Assembly (NCBI GenBank): GCA_028689495.1
Contig: JAQTWB010000018.1
Coordinates: 1 to 48,472, forward strand
DNA: 48,472 nucleotides
Origin: a bacterium
Lineage (GTDB): Bacteria > Bdellovibrionota_C > UBA2361 > SZUA-149 > JAQTWB01
Reading direction: 5' to 3'
Part shown: positions 8,214 to 18,024 of the stretch, in pieces
Position numbering within the stretch: the stretch's first letter is position 1
Layout of the letters: each line of letters begins with the position of its first letter
Notes under the pieces: generated by a model
The model's input: the letters and a program-made list of their open reading frames with translations, nothing else
What the model was told of the DNA's origin: nothing
Database searches by the model: none
Made by a program: the position numbers and the translations under genes

Positions 8214-9926
8214 CTAATCAACCTGACGACGCAGGAAAGTCGGAATTTCGTATTTCTCCTCAGACTCGCTGGAAGAAAGAACTGAAATCTTCCGCAATTG
8301 CTGATTGTCATTTTCGATCTCACGCTTGCGTCTGGTGTAAGTCGGAGTATCGATATGAGTTCTATCGATAGATGAAGTCATCCCACGTGAAATTGCCCCA
8401 GATGGAATTGAAGCCGACTTGGCATGTCTGTCGCCAAATCCGGTCGCAATCACAGTTACACGAACTGCTTCTCCCATTTCCTGATCAATGACCATCCCCC
8501 AGATGATATTCGCATCTTCATGAGCTTCATTGTGAATCAATTCCGCAGCTTCATTTATTTCCTGCAACGTAACATCAGGTCCAGCGGTTACGTTAATAAG
8601 AACACCGCGTGCTCCCTTGATTGAAACATCCTCAAGCAACGGACTGGAGACAGCCTTTTCTGCGGCCTCGATCGCACGATTTTCGCCGCTTGAACTTCCC
8701 GAGCCCATCATTGCCAGGCCCATTTCGCTCATAACAGCCTTAACGTCTGCAAAGTCGACGTTAACCAATCCTTCAAAAAGAATCAGGTCACTGATCCCTT
8801 TGACCGCCTGGAACAAGACTTCATCAGCCTTGCGAAATGTATCAAGCAAAGTTGTGTTCCTGCCGGTTACTGAAAGCAGTCTCTGGTTAGGAATGGAAAT
8901 CAAAGTGTCGACTTCCTTCTCCAACGCAGTAATCCCTTTCTCGGCATTCTGGGTACGGCGACGTCCCTCAAAAGAAAACGGCTTCGTCACAACACCGACT
9001 GTCAGAGCGCCCAGTTCGCGAGCAATATTCGCTACGATACTGGCACCTCCGCCACCAGTGCCACCACCCATACCGGCAGTAACAAATACCATGTCAGCGC
9101 CGCGCAAAGCTTCTCGAATTTCTTCAGCGCTTTCTTCCGCAGACTTTTCACCAACTTCGGGATTAGCACCTGCACCAAGTCCCTTGGTCAATTCAAGCCC
9201 GAGCTGAATCTTTACATTTGCCTCAGACGAGCGCAAAGCTTGGGCATCCGTGTTTGCCGCAATGAACTCGATCCCCTTCAGGCCAGAACGAATCATATTA
9301 TTGATAGCGTTGCCTCCTCCTCCACCAATACCAATAACCTTGATACGGGCTCCCAGTGGCTCTCTGGCGTAGTCTCGTTCATCTTCAAACATAGTTTTCC
9401 TCTCGACCTCTATTGCTGCGCAAGCGTCAGCTGTTTGTTCCCCTGCCGAGTCTGACTCAGCAAAATTTTCTCTCTCAAATTCAAAAATAGCTCCCTCTGT
9501 TTCAGTCGACACCGTAAGGGGAGTTACTGCCTCTTCGACACCAGCACTCACATCTTCGATTGTCATTGCAACATTTGAAACAACAGCCGCAAAACGCCCG
9601 TCTTCATGATCGGAGACTGGAAGACTTTCCTGCCAAGCCCGAACCACTTGCACTGCTTCAGCCGATTGTTCGTCAACATTTACAGTAAGCCCAGTATTTA
9701 CAGGAAGCCCAGTATTTACAGGAAGCCCAGTATTTACAGGAAGCCCAGTATTTACAGGAAGCCCTGTGCTCTGACCAGTCTCTGATAGATTTCCACTTGG
9801 GTTTTCGATCCGAACATCATCAGAAATGCGACTATCCGCGGCTCGACCAGCCGCACTCGACGCCTGAACCTCTCCGGTTTTACGCACCACTTCAACGCTA
9901 GACCTTTTTATTCTCCGTCTTGCCAT
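8214..9926 (-). CDS. ftsZ: Cell division GTPase FtsZ with long N-terminal extension
   Basis: Tubulin-like GTPase forming the Z-ring. The core starts at about residue 194 ([18 protein letters not shown]), has the tubulin signature GGGTGGG and T-loops, and ends with the conserved C-terminal peptide EIPTFLRR. The frame is open for 570 residues, whereas FtsZ is usually near 390. Residues 1-178 are an acidic, low-complexity extension with a GLPVNT repeat at about 55-78. The ATG at 9926 has GAGG only 14 bases upstream, whereas an internal ATG at 9392 (Met179) has GAGAGGAA seven bases upstream and would give a 392-residue FtsZ of normal length. Either start, or both, may be used. No ftsA or ftsQ lies beside it. 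Confidence 0.95.
   Translation of the reverse strand: MARRRIKRSSVEVVRKTGEVQASSAAGRAADSRISDDVRIENPSGNLSETGQSTGLPVNTGLPVNTGLPVNTGLPVNTGLTVNVDEQSAEAVQVVRAWQESLPVSDHEDGRFAAVVSNVAMTIEDVSAGVEEAVTPLTVSTETEGAIFEFERENFAESDSAGEQTADACAAIEVERKTMFEDERDYAREPLGARIKVIGIGGGGGNAINNMIRSGLKGIEFIAANTDAQALRSSEANVKIQLGLELTKGLGAGANPEVGEKSAEESAEEIREALRGADMVFVTAGMGGGTGGGGASIVANIARELGALTVGVVTKPFSFEGRRRTQNAEKGITALEKEVDTLISIPNQRLLSVTGRNTTLLDTFRKADEVLFQAVKGISDLILFEGLVNVDFADVKAVMSEMGLAMMGSGSSSGENRAIEAAEKAVSSPLLEDVSIKGARGVLINVTAGPDVTLQEINEAAELIHNEAHEDANIIWGMVIDQEMGEAVRVTVIATGFGDRHAKSASIPSGAISRGMTSSIDRTHIDTPTYTRRKREIENDNQQLRKISVLSSSESEEKYEIPTFLRRQVD
9397..9404 (-). promoter_or_regulatory. Internal ribosome-binding site for a canonical-length FtsZ
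   Basis: On the minus strand GAGAGGAA precedes the ATG at 9390-9392 by four bases (AACT). It is a better Shine-Dalgarno match than the one at the distal start at 9926, and translation from here would begin just before the GTPase core. Confidence 0.55.
9674..9763 (-). repeat. 18-bp in-frame tandem repeat in the ftsZ extension
   Basis: Four identical 18-bp units (plus-strand CAGTATTTACAGGAAGCC at 9692, 9710, 9728 and 9746) follow one degenerate unit at 9674-9691. On the coding strand each encodes the hexapeptide GLPVNT (last unit GLTVNV). The perfect identity implies recent slippage, so copy number is expected to vary between strains. Confidence 0.93.
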
Positions 9927-10337
9927 AATATATAAGAGAACCTCAGGTAATGTTTAATTAGTTCCTAACCCGAAAAATGGGCGTTCAATTAAAAAGCCTT
10001 TCTGGAGGCCTATTGGAACGCCAAAAGTCTTTTCAGGTTCACGCAACTGCAAGGAGCTTGAACCTTAGCAGACCAACCCTCTCAGGACAATGCGAATGTC
10101 ACGCAAAAACCATTTGCTGTAAAGCCCTCGTCATTAAAAATATCTCTTATAAGAGGATTTAAATACCTTTATTATTACGCGTGGCGGCCCCCTTTAAGAG
10201 TAGTCACTATTGGTTAAGGCTGCTTTTCCCTGCTCCTTTAAAACATGAATCCTGAAACGTTAAAAATGTGTCATAACAACAGGAAAAATTTCTCACGCCC
10301 ATAGAACTGCGATTCAACAATATTCAAGGACATAGCA
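9927..10337. other. Divergent spacer between ftsZ and glgP
   Basis: No gene is seen in these 411 bp. It holds the nested hairpin at 9980-10022, a stem AGGTTCA/TGAACCT around 10034-10065, and a perfect 12-bp palindrome CTCTTATAAGAG at 10144-10155 that could be an operator. The region must contain promoters for both neighbours, but no hexamer pair stands out. Confidence 0.5.
9980..10022 (-). terminator. Nested terminator-like hairpins in the ftsZ leader
   Basis: Read on the minus strand, an inner stem AGGCCT/AGGCTT with loop CCAGAA runs directly into TTTTT. An outer stem (GGCGTTCCAAT with ATTGAACGCC, one bulge) encloses it and is itself followed by CATTTTT. Either form could terminate a transcript started upstream toward ftsZ, so this is an attenuator of ftsZ or the end of a small RNA. 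It has no upstream gene on that strand to terminate. Confidence 0.5.
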
Positions 10338-12923
10338 ATGCCAAAAGCATTCGATATCTTCCGAGTCAAAGCAACATTCCCCGAAGAACTCAGTGCTCTG
10401 CACGAACTGGCGCACAATCTACGGTGGTCCTGGCGACATGACACAATCGAGCTATTTCGCCGACTAGATCCTGATCTCTGGGAATCAACCAACCACAATC
10501 CGGTGCGGATCCTGGGGATGATTGAACAGAAAACACTGGAACAACTTGTCGATGATGACGCTTTTATGGCTCACCTCTATCGGGCATACGAAGACCTCCA
10601 GGAGTATCTTGCTGAGTCAACCTGGTATGAATCAAACTACGGTGCCACCAAAAGCCCGCTATATGCCTATTTCTCGATGGAGTTTGGTCTTACCGAGTGT
10701 CTTCCCGTTTACTCAGGCGGTCTGGGAATTCTCGCTGGAGATCACCTGAAATCAGCCAGCGATCTGGGCATCCCTCTTGTCGGAATCGGATTGCTGTACC
10801 AGCAAGGTTACTTCCAGCAATATCTTAATTCAGACGGCTGGCAACAGGAGACCTATCCGTTTAATGATTTTTACAATCTTCCGATTAAGCTTGAAGTAAA
10901 TCCGGATGGCTCACCATTAACGGTCTCTGTCACGATGGTCGGACGGGTTGTTCATTGCCGCATCTGGCGCGCCGTGGTCGGTAGGGTAAAGCTTTATCTG
11001 CTCGACACCAATGACCCACGTAACAGTCCCGACGACCGGCATATTACCAATCAACTGTACGGCGGAGATGCTGAAACGCGAATCAAACAGGAAATCGTTC
11101 TCGGAATTGCCGGAAAACGTGCCCTCCGCGCCCTTGGACTGAACATTCACGTATGTCATATGAACGAAGGTCACGCCGCGTTTATGGCACTTGAACGTTT
11201 GAATCTACGCATCAATGAAGATAAGCTTGATTTCGATTCAGCACTTCAAGTAGTTCGCAGCGGTACAATTTTCACTACCCACACTCCGGTGCCCGCAGGA
11301 ATCGACAATTTTCCAGCAGATCTAATCGAAACTTATCTCAAAGATTTCTGTTCCGAATCAAAAATTGCCATTGAAAAAATTCTGCCGCTGGGACGATCTG
11401 AACCGGAACACCAACACCAACCATTCAATATGGCTCTCCTTGCACTGAGAACAACATCATATGCAAACGGTGTAAGTGAACTGCATGGAGCTGTTTCGCG
11501 GGAAATGTGGCAAGCGATCTGGCCACAGATTCCGATCGAAGAAGTGCCAATCAAACATATCACCAACGGAATCCATACCCAGTCATGGGTATCTGGAGAA
11601 ATGGCCGCCCTGCTTACGCGTTATCTCGGTCCTGACTGGATGCTAAAACCTGGCGACCAGAGCATCTGGCGTCGAGTCGAAAAAATACCGGAAGTGGAAC
11701 TGTGGCGAGTTCATGAACGACGGCGGGAGACACTTGTGTCTTTTGCCCGCTCTCGTGCGGCGGAGCAATCACGCCGCCGCGGTGGAAGTCAGCGAGAGAT
11801 TAACGCGGCCACAGAAATCCTTAATCCTGAGGCTCTGACAATTGGCTTTGCCAGACGATTCGCCACATACAAAAGGGCGACTCTGCTTCTCAGAGATCCG
11901 GCAAGGCTAAAAAAACTTCTGTCAGATAACGAAAAGCCGGTCCAGATAATAATTGCCGGAAAAGCGCACCCCCGAGACAATGCAGGTAAAGAACTAATAC
12001 GTCAGTGGTTGCACTTTGCCAGCCGGGAAGGTCTGGAACGCCAGGTTATATTCCTGGAGAACTATGACATGAATGTCGCACGCTATCTTGTCGAGGGCGT
12101 TGATATCTGGCTCAACAACCCACGCCGTCCGATGGAAGCAAGTGGCACGAGCGGCATGAAAGTTATTGCAAACGGTGGCCTCAACCTCAGTGTGCTGGAC
12201 GGCTGGTGGGCAGAAGGCTACCATCCCGATCTGGGATGGAGTATCGGTAACGGTGAAGAATACAGTGATAGTAACTATCAGGATGATGTCGAAAGCACCT
12301 CGCTATATAATTCGCTTGAACATGACATAATCCCTCTTTTCTATCGCCGCTCATCAGACGGACTGCCGCGCGAATGGGTAAAACGAATGAAGCGATCGAT
12401 GAGCAGTATCGGTGCTATATTCAACACCAATCGCATGGTCAAGGAATATGCAGAACACTACTATCTGCCTTCGGAAAAAAGTTGGAAACATCTATCAACC
12501 AATTCGTATTCTCAAGCTAGTGAACTGGCAAAATGGCTGAAAGATATAAAGAACAGCTGGGATTCGCTGGAAATAGTATCTGCCTCGATTGAAAAGAAAG
12601 GTGTTCGCGTCGGCAAACAACCCGAGATCACTGCTATTATAAATCGCGGAAAACTGACTACAAATGATATTTGGGTTGAAGTGTATAGTGGCCCGCTAGA
12701 TGCCGACTACAATATTACACGTCCCCAGGTAACAAGAATGACTCTAGTCAACCAGAACGCAAACGGTGAGAGTGTCTACAGTTGTACGGTGCCACTCGTT
12801 CACAGCGGTCTCTTTGGTTACTCGGTTCGAGTCATGCCATGGCATCAGTATATGCCGGGAGACGGCAAATTGATTGAAATGATGAAATGGATAGCTCCAG
12901 CTTCGCCAGCAAAGACAGGCTGA
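10338..12923 (+). CDS. glgP: Alpha-glucan (glycogen/maltodextrin) phosphorylase, GT35 with DUF3417 N-terminus
   Basis: Phosphorolyses alpha-1,4-glucans to glucose 1-phosphate in the cytosol. This is the 861-residue bacterial/archaeal long form: an N-terminal DUF3417 domain (residues 1-110, with HNLRWSWRHDTIELFRRLDPDLW), then the GT35 core with AYFSMEFGL, YSGGLGILAGDHLKS, HMNEGHAAF and FTTHTPVPAGIDNF. The PLP-binding stretch EASGTSGMKVIANGG places the cofactor lysine at Lys608, followed by LSVLDGWWAEGY. The C-terminal 120 residues form a beta-rich tail. The start ATG at 10338 has AAGGACA upstream. It is transcribed alone, divergent from ftsZ and convergent with the GT87-like gene. Confidence 0.93.
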   Translation: MPKAFDIFRVKATFPEELSALHELAHNLRWSWRHDTIELFRRLDPDLWESTNHNPVRILGMIEQKTLEQLVDDDAFMAHLYRAYEDLQEYLAESTWYESNYGATKSPLYAYFSMEFGLTECLPVYSGGLGILAGDHLKSASDLGIPLVGIGLLYQQGYFQQYLNSDGWQQETYPFNDFYNLPIKLEVNPDGSPLTVSVTMVGRVVHCRIWRAVVGRVKLYLLDTNDPRNSPDDRHITNQLYGGDAETRIKQEIVLGIAGKRALRALGLNIHVCHMNEGHAAFMALERLNLRINEDKLDFDSALQVVRSGTIFTTHTPVPAGIDNFPADLIETYLKDFCSESKIAIEKILPLGRSEPEHQHQPFNMALLALRTTSYANGVSELHGAVSREMWQAIWPQIPIEEVPIKHITNGIHTQSWVSGEMAALLTRYLGPDWMLKPGDQSIWRRVEKIPEVELWRVHERRRETLVSFARSRAAEQSRRRGGSQREINAATEILNPEALTIGFARRFATYKRATLLLRDPARLKKLLSDNEKPVQIIIAGKAHPRDNAGKELIRQWLHFASREGLERQVIFLENYDMNVARYLVEGVDIWLNNPRRPMEASGTSGMKVIANGGLNLSVLDGWWAEGYHPDLGWSIGNGEEYSDSNYQDDVESTSLYNSLEHDIIPLFYRRSSDGLPREWVKRMKRSMSSIGAIFNTNRMVKEYAEHYYLPSEKSWKHLSTNSYSQASELAKWLKDIKNSWDSLEIVSASIEKKGVRVGKQPEITAIINRGKLTTNDIWVEVYSGPLDADYNITRPQVTRMTLVNQNANGESVYSCTVPLVHSGLFGYSVRVMPWHQYMPGDGKLIEMMKWIAPASPAKTG

Positions 12924-12939
12924 ATACAAGTGACGCGAA

Positions 12940-12959
12940 GGGCGCCTCTCGAGGCGCCC
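12940..12959. repeat. Perfect GC-rich palindrome GGGCGCCTC/GAGGCGCCC
   Basis: Nine-base arms separated by TC, followed by CCTACA, lie 16 bases after the glgP stop. A looser outer repeat pairs CGCGAAG near 12934 with CTTCGCG near 13009. No T-run follows, so it is more likely a dispersed palindrome than a terminator; the hairpin at 18102-18124 shares the GGGCC...CCCTACA pattern. Confidence 0.6.
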
Positions 12960-13029
12960 CTACAATTGCACCGACATGGCAATGGCTGTGGCAATAATAC
13001 AGGAAGGCGCTTCGCGAAACACCCGATAA

Positions 13030-14208
13030 TCATCCATCGCCAACCATCTTGTCTTTCTGATGTCGATATAAGCTGTCACCGTACAAAACAAATGCCAAGA
13101 CGACGATTACGGCTGGTTGAAATGGCAAACTGCCCTTAACTACAATCAAGGCGTTTACGGACACCCAGGTGAGCAGCATCCATGTAACATCTCGCTTATT
13201 CTTTGAAGCCGCCAACCAAAACATCGCACTCAGCACACCGAGATCGTAATACAGAAAATGAACAGTACCAAGACAGACAAGAAGAATAAATAAAACTGGC
13301 GCAGGCAGTTTGCGCCGATACAGGCGCGCCAGCACAGCAATAAGCATGAGCGAAAGCGCTACAACCAGCAAAAACGCCAAACTATCCCCCGTCAAATAGC
13401 GATAAAAGTTTGACAGCAAGTCCACAGCGGAACTCTGCATGTGGCCATTTGCAATAAAATCCTTTTCAGCAAACGAGGCCGTCGCCTTAAACCAGACAAG
13501 GGGCCAATCCCAGGAAAAAATCGATGCGCCGACAAGATAGTGAGCAAACAAGACTAACAGCGAAAGAGGAATTATCAACACGCGTTTCCCCGACGAAAGC
13601 AGAAAAAATGCAGCAGTGGCCGCAGCAAGCAGAACGTTCGGCTTGAAGCCAAGAAGTAAAAACGGCACAACCAGTCTGCCAGTGCGAACCCCTTCCTCAC
13701 GATCGGACAACTCGGAGGCTATCGCCAGAAGCGCAAGAAACAAAATAATGCTCAACTGCCCAGAGGTGACTGCGCTCAGAAATGGCAAAAAGGAAATTGC
13801 AAGCCCGGCGGAAAACCATGGGGAATTGACTAGAGAAAATCTGGAACATTGAAAAAGAAAGATTGCAGCGAGCAAGAAAGCAATAGCAGTAAAAATATAC
13901 TTCGCGGTAATCCCCCCGACTTGAGACAGTGGCGCTAAAACAACAGCTACGGAAGCCGGATAAGAAAACATGAGAAACTCATCTTTCATCTCCGGCCAAT
14001 GCCGTAACTGAATCTCCTGCTGCCTGCCTTCGCCGTAAAGCTCGTCTGCCGTGGCGCTGCTGCCAGCGAGGACTGCAGCAGAATAAAAAGCGGGGAAATC
14101 TCCTCGCAGCAAATGAAGCTTCTGGCTGTAAACACCCCCAATGGTCGCAAGTACGACGGCGATGATTAGGGCTTTGCCAAACCTGTTTAAACGACAAGCA
14201 CTTAGCAT
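13030..14208 (-). CDS. GT87/DUF2029-like polyprenyl-phosphate-sugar mannosyltransferase, multi-pass membrane protein
   Basis: A protein of about 392 residues with roughly ten hydrophobic helices. Its first loop contains RGDFPAFYSAAVLA and ELYG, the acidic catalytic-loop pattern of GT-C glycosyltransferases of family GT87 (DUF2029). Such enzymes transfer a sugar from a polyprenyl phosphate donor on the outer face of the membrane; the acceptor here is unknown. The start chosen is ATG 14208 (MLSACRL), preceded by GAGGAA. The frame extends upstream to 14295, overlapping smc, but that part is not membrane-like. It lies 68 bases after smc on the same strand and may be co-transcribed. Confidence 0.75.
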   Translation of the reverse strand: MLSACRLNRFGKALIIAVVLATIGGVYSQKLHLLRGDFPAFYSAAVLAGSSATADELYGEGRQQEIQLRHWPEMKDEFLMFSYPASVAVVLAPLSQVGGITAKYIFTAIAFLLAAIFLFQCSRFSLVNSPWFSAGLAISFLPFLSAVTSGQLSIILFLALLAIASELSDREEGVRTGRLVVPFLLLGFKPNVLLAAATAAFFLLSSGKRVLIIPLSLLVLFAHYLVGASIFSWDWPLVWFKATASFAEKDFIANGHMQSSAVDLLSNFYRYLTGDSLAFLLVVALSLMLIAVLARLYRRKLPAPVLFILLVCLGTVHFLYYDLGVLSAMFWLAASKNKRDVTWMLLTWVSVNALIVVKGSLPFQPAVIVVLAFVLYGDSLYRHQKDKMVGDG

Positions 14209-14276
14209 CTCACTGGGTATTCCTCTCTCCTGTCGTGATAGTTTTGTCCAGTCGAATATCGACCAGGTAACAAAAC

Positions 14277-17200
14277 TCACGCATTGGCCACCCACTTCTC
14301 GACTTCCTGCTCCATAGTCTCCAGGTCAACTGCCAAAGCTGTGGAGACACCCTTCTTTTGCATCGTAATCCCGACAAGACGATCGGCTTCAACCATTGTC
14401 TGTTTATTATGGGTCACAACAAGAAACTGGGTGTTACGTGATATCTCGCGAATCACGCCAAGAAAACGCTCGAGGTTTGCATCATCAAGCGGAGCATCGA
14501 CTTCGTCCATCACACAGATCGGGCTCGGTCGGTGTAAGAACATCGCCATCAAAATCCCCACAGCCGAAAGCGCCTTTTCCCCACCAGATAACAGCTCGAG
14601 CGTGCGCAACTTCTTCCCTGGAGGACGGACAACAAGCTCAATTCCGCAAGAAAGCACATCATCGGAATCAACAAGTTCCATCCGTCCCATGCCGCCGCCA
14701 AAAAGTCTTGGAATAAGATCGGCAAACTTGTCGCGCACGAATTCAAAAGTTTCCATAAAGCGCTGACGGGATACTTCCTTCAAATGACGAATGGTCTTAC
14801 GCAAAGTTTCAGACGCCTTCTCGAGATCGGCCAGTTGGCGCTCAAGGTTCTCCAGACGGCTGCTTTCCTGCTCAAATTTTTCAATTGATTCAGGATCGAC
14901 CTCACCCTCTCTTTCGAGTCGCTTACGCAACTGATCTGATTCGGCTGCAGCCTTGCGCAAAACCTGCTCCAATGGTTCGGTCAGTTCCTGTAAAAACTGT
15001 TCAACAGCAGCCTCATCAAGTGCCAGGGTATCTTCAGGATAATACCGATTAAAATCCTCTGTCAGGTGTTCAAGTTCAACCTGACTGCGCTCGACAAGAA
15101 GTCCCAAACGGTTGAGATTCCCTTGAAGCTTTTCGTGTTTTGCCCGTTCTCCGTCCAGCGACCTCTGAATCACTGTGTGCTCCTGTCGGCTCTCGGAACG
15201 CCGCACATCAAGCTCACGCAACTCGCGATCAATTTCCCGCATTATCTCTCGCAGTTCTTCCCGGCACTGCTGTAGCCTTAATCCCTGCTCACCGGACTCT
15301 CCTGATTCAGAAAACTCGGCGAGAGCCTTTTCTGCCACCGCCAAGTCACCTTCAGCGGCCGCCTGTCGCTCAATCACCTGCTCCCGCCGCTGCAACAAGC
15401 GCTCACTTTCCTCCTTGAGCTCATCACGACGACGTGCTTCAAAATCAACCCGACTACTGAGCGTCGCTACACGACTGACTGCATCGCGCACTTCTCGCTG
15501 AGCCATTCGCTCGACATTAAGCAACTTTTCTCTTTCCTCACGTTCGCGATTACGTTGTTCCTGAATCCGTCGCGTAGCCGCTTCATTCAGCTCGCGGAGC
15601 ATGATACGGAGTTCCCGCTCGGCATTTGAACAAACTCCCTGCCGCTCTTTCAGTGAAACCCGTTCTTCTTCCTGAACTATCAGCTGCTCCTCACGAATCC
15701 TCAGCTGTTCCACCAAACGGGCACTCTCTCCTTCGCAGTTTTCCAGTCTCGCTTCAGCTTCACCAAGATGACGCTTCAAACCAAGCTCGGGGCCTTTACC
15801 TTCAGTAGTCTGCCATCCCCAATGAGCAAGCATCTCGCCCGATCGACAGAGAATACGGCAGGGCTCATCTCCGACAAGGCTGCGAATCTGCACCGCCTCA
15901 ACCGCGGTATCAACAAGTATGACATCTCCAAGCATGGCTTCAGCCGCAAGCTGCGCCCAGGATTCAACAACCAGACAGTCAAGCAAAAGACGAGCATCTT
16001 CTCTGCCTGCAAGTATGCCCTGCAATCTCTGTCGCAGACTACTCGCCGTGCGAGATCCGGAGGCAAGTATCGCCCCAGCCTTTAGCGAACGGTTCTGCAT
16101 TCGGGAAGACGCGCCCTCAAGGATATTCCAGGCATCGTCACTGACAAGGTAATGAGATGCCTGTCCAATTACTGCGGCAACAGACTTCTCAAGCTCCGCC
16201 GGAACACTCAATCCGGCAAGCAAAATGTTGGCCTGAATGGAATCCTGTTCAGAATTTGTTCCCGTGGATTTCTCAGCGTGTTCGCGAAAACTCTCAATCT
16301 GTTTTCTCAACGAACTGATTTCAGAACGCACACCAGCCAGACGAGCATCGGCACGACTTCGCTCCTCACGTGCTTCGGTAACAGATTTTCGTTGGCTACG
16401 GATATCCTGCTCAAGCGACTCCAGCCGTTCCTCTATCCCTGGACGTTCTTCAGCGACAGCAGCCAGTCTTTTAACTTCCGGATGTTCTTCAGGAGCGGAA
16501 TCCTGCGCTTCAGTCTGAGCGGCAACCTGTAAAGCCTCGAGCTTGCTCTTCGTCTCAAGAGCAATTTCCTCAAGTCCTTTTTCCAGTTGCATTCTCTTTT
16601 CCTGGGCCTGACTGAGTTCAAGCTGAGCACTGGATCTGGCAAATTCCTTCAACTCGGCATCTTTGAGTTTTTGTTCTGACTCCTGAGACAACTTTTGCGC
16701 TTCACGACCTAATGCCTCAACCTGACCTCGACGGCGAGTGATCTCAAGCTCAGCCTGCTGACGCCGAGCGCCCAAAGCCTCAAGCTGCTGGGTTATCGTC
16801 TCCATTTCAGCAGAATTCGTAGTCCTTGATGAATGAAACCCTGATGCGGAAACATCCAGTTCCTCGGCCCGCAGTCGTTTCTCTTCAAGGCCAGTTCTCA
16901 GCTCCTCCAATGTCGATGAAAGAGCCTCGAGTTCCTTCTCGGTTTCGGTCGACTCTCTCATCGCCGTGGCTCTCTTCAGGTTGACAGAAGCAACTTTCGC
17001 ATTAAATAACTCGAAATCACGGATACGAAGAGTCTCCTTCAACTCCTGCCGGCTACGGGCCCGCGCCGCCTGCCGCTTGAGAATCTTCACCTGCTTATCC
17101 ACTTCAGTGATGATATCGCGCAGCCGATCCATGTTCTCGGAAGTGCGCTCAAGCTGACGGGTTGCTGCCTCAATCCGCGTGCGGAACCCGGAAATCCCCG

Positions 17201-17864
17201 CCGCTTCCTCCAGCAGCTCTCGACGTTCAACGGGTTTACGGGTCACGATCTGACCAATGGTCCCCTGCTGCACAATACTCAAGCCGCGGGAGCCAAGACC
17301 AATCATTCGATAAAACTCGGTCATATCGCGCAAACGACACGGCACTTGATTGATGAAATATTCGCTCTCGCCAGAGCGATAGAGACGTCGGGTTAATTGA
17401 ACCTCTTCGGCGGCAAATAACCCGGGAAGGGCCTCGACGAACGATTTTGCCTGCTTCTTTTGTATCTGCTTTTCCTGACTTTCCTGATCCCCAGAAATGC
17501 TTTCTGAAACATCTGATTCAGGGGAGATAGCCGAAACATTCTCATCACTACCCTCGTCGGGTAGCTCAAACTCCTCGACCTCTACCGCCGGCGCCCACCC
17601 CTTGTCGGCTCTAAGGGTAATACTAACCTCGGCCATGCCCAATGGCTTATGTTCATCAGTTCCATTAAAAATCAGATCTTCCTGCACTCCGCCACGTAAC
17701 TGCTTGGCTTGAGTCTCACCCAGCACCCAGCGCAAGGCGTCGATGATATTGGACTTGCCACAACCATTAGGTCCGACAATCCCCACCAAAGCTTTGTCGA
17801 AATTAAGAACAAACCGCTCGCGAAATGATTTGAAGCCAAAAATTTCCAGCCGCGTAACACGCAT
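14277..17864 (-). CDS. smc: Chromosome segregation protein SMC
   Basis: Condensin ATPase of 1195 residues. The N-terminal head has LEIFGFKSF and Walker A GPNGCGKSN (about residues 31-39). Coiled coils flank a hinge at about 535-650 (ANILLAGLSVPAE ... GDVILVDTA). The C-terminal head has signature LLSGGEKALSAVG and Walker B ICVMDEVDAPLDD. An unusual acidic, glutamine- and serine-rich insertion of about 60 residues (roughly 90-152) interrupts the head between EVSITL and the conserved RRLYRSGESEYFIN. The ATG at 17864 is preferred over TTG at 17870; AGGGGA lies upstream. No scpA or scpB is in the window. Confidence 0.95.
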   Translation of the reverse strand: MRVTRLEIFGFKSFRERFVLNFDKALVGIVGPNGCGKSNIIDALRWVLGETQAKQLRGGVQEDLIFNGTDEHKPLGMAEVSITLRADKGWAPAVEVEEFELPDEGSDENVSAISPESDVSESISGDQESQEKQIQKKQAKSFVEALPGLFAAEEVQLTRRLYRSGESEYFINQVPCRLRDMTEFYRMIGLGSRGLSIVQQGTIGQIVTRKPVERRELLEEAAGISGFRTRIEAATRQLERTSENMDRLRDIITEVDKQVKILKRQAARARSRQELKETLRIRDFELFNAKVASVNLKRATAMRESTETEKELEALSSTLEELRTGLEEKRLRAEELDVSASGFHSSRTTNSAEMETITQQLEALGARRQQAELEITRRRGQVEALGREAQKLSQESEQKLKDAELKEFARSSAQLELSQAQEKRMQLEKGLEEIALETKSKLEALQVAAQTEAQDSAPEEHPEVKRLAAVAEERPGIEERLESLEQDIRSQRKSVTEAREERSRADARLAGVRSEISSLRKQIESFREHAEKSTGTNSEQDSIQANILLAGLSVPAELEKSVAAVIGQASHYLVSDDAWNILEGASSRMQNRSLKAGAILASGSRTASSLRQRLQGILAGREDARLLLDCLVVESWAQLAAEAMLGDVILVDTAVEAVQIRSLVGDEPCRILCRSGEMLAHWGWQTTEGKGPELGLKRHLGEAEARLENCEGESARLVEQLRIREEQLIVQEEERVSLKERQGVCSNAERELRIMLRELNEAATRRIQEQRNREREEREKLLNVERMAQREVRDAVSRVATLSSRVDFEARRRDELKEESERLLQRREQVIERQAAAEGDLAVAEKALAEFSESGESGEQGLRLQQCREELREIMREIDRELRELDVRRSESRQEHTVIQRSLDGERAKHEKLQGNLNRLGLLVERSQVELEHLTEDFNRYYPEDTLALDEAAVEQFLQELTEPLEQVLRKAAAESDQLRKRLEREGEVDPESIEKFEQESSRLENLERQLADLEKASETLRKTIRHLKEVSRQRFMETFEFVRDKFADLIPRLFGGGMGRMELVDSDDVLSCGIELVVRPPGKKLRTLELLSGGEKALSAVGILMAMFLHRPSPICVMDEVDAPLDDANLERFLGVIREISRNTQFLVVTHNKQTMVEADRLVGITMQKKGVSTALAVDLETMEQEVEKWVANA

Positions 17865-18024
17865 AACCAAGGTCCCCTGAAGAGTATAGAACTTCTACCT
17901 GTCTCCCCATCATCATGGGGACTTAACCGGAGGGCTTTCACAACACCCGCCACCTAGCTTTAAGTCGCTAGTAGTAACCCACTTTCCGACATAAGGCCAG
18001 AGGTTCTGTTTCCTGCCGGACAAT

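Noticed and set aside
10040-10100. CTGAGA on the minus strand upstream of ftsZ as a TPP riboswitch mark
   Set aside because: The other conserved TPP elements (GGGGTGC, ACCTGATCTGGATAATGCC) are absent and ftsZ is not a thiamine gene.
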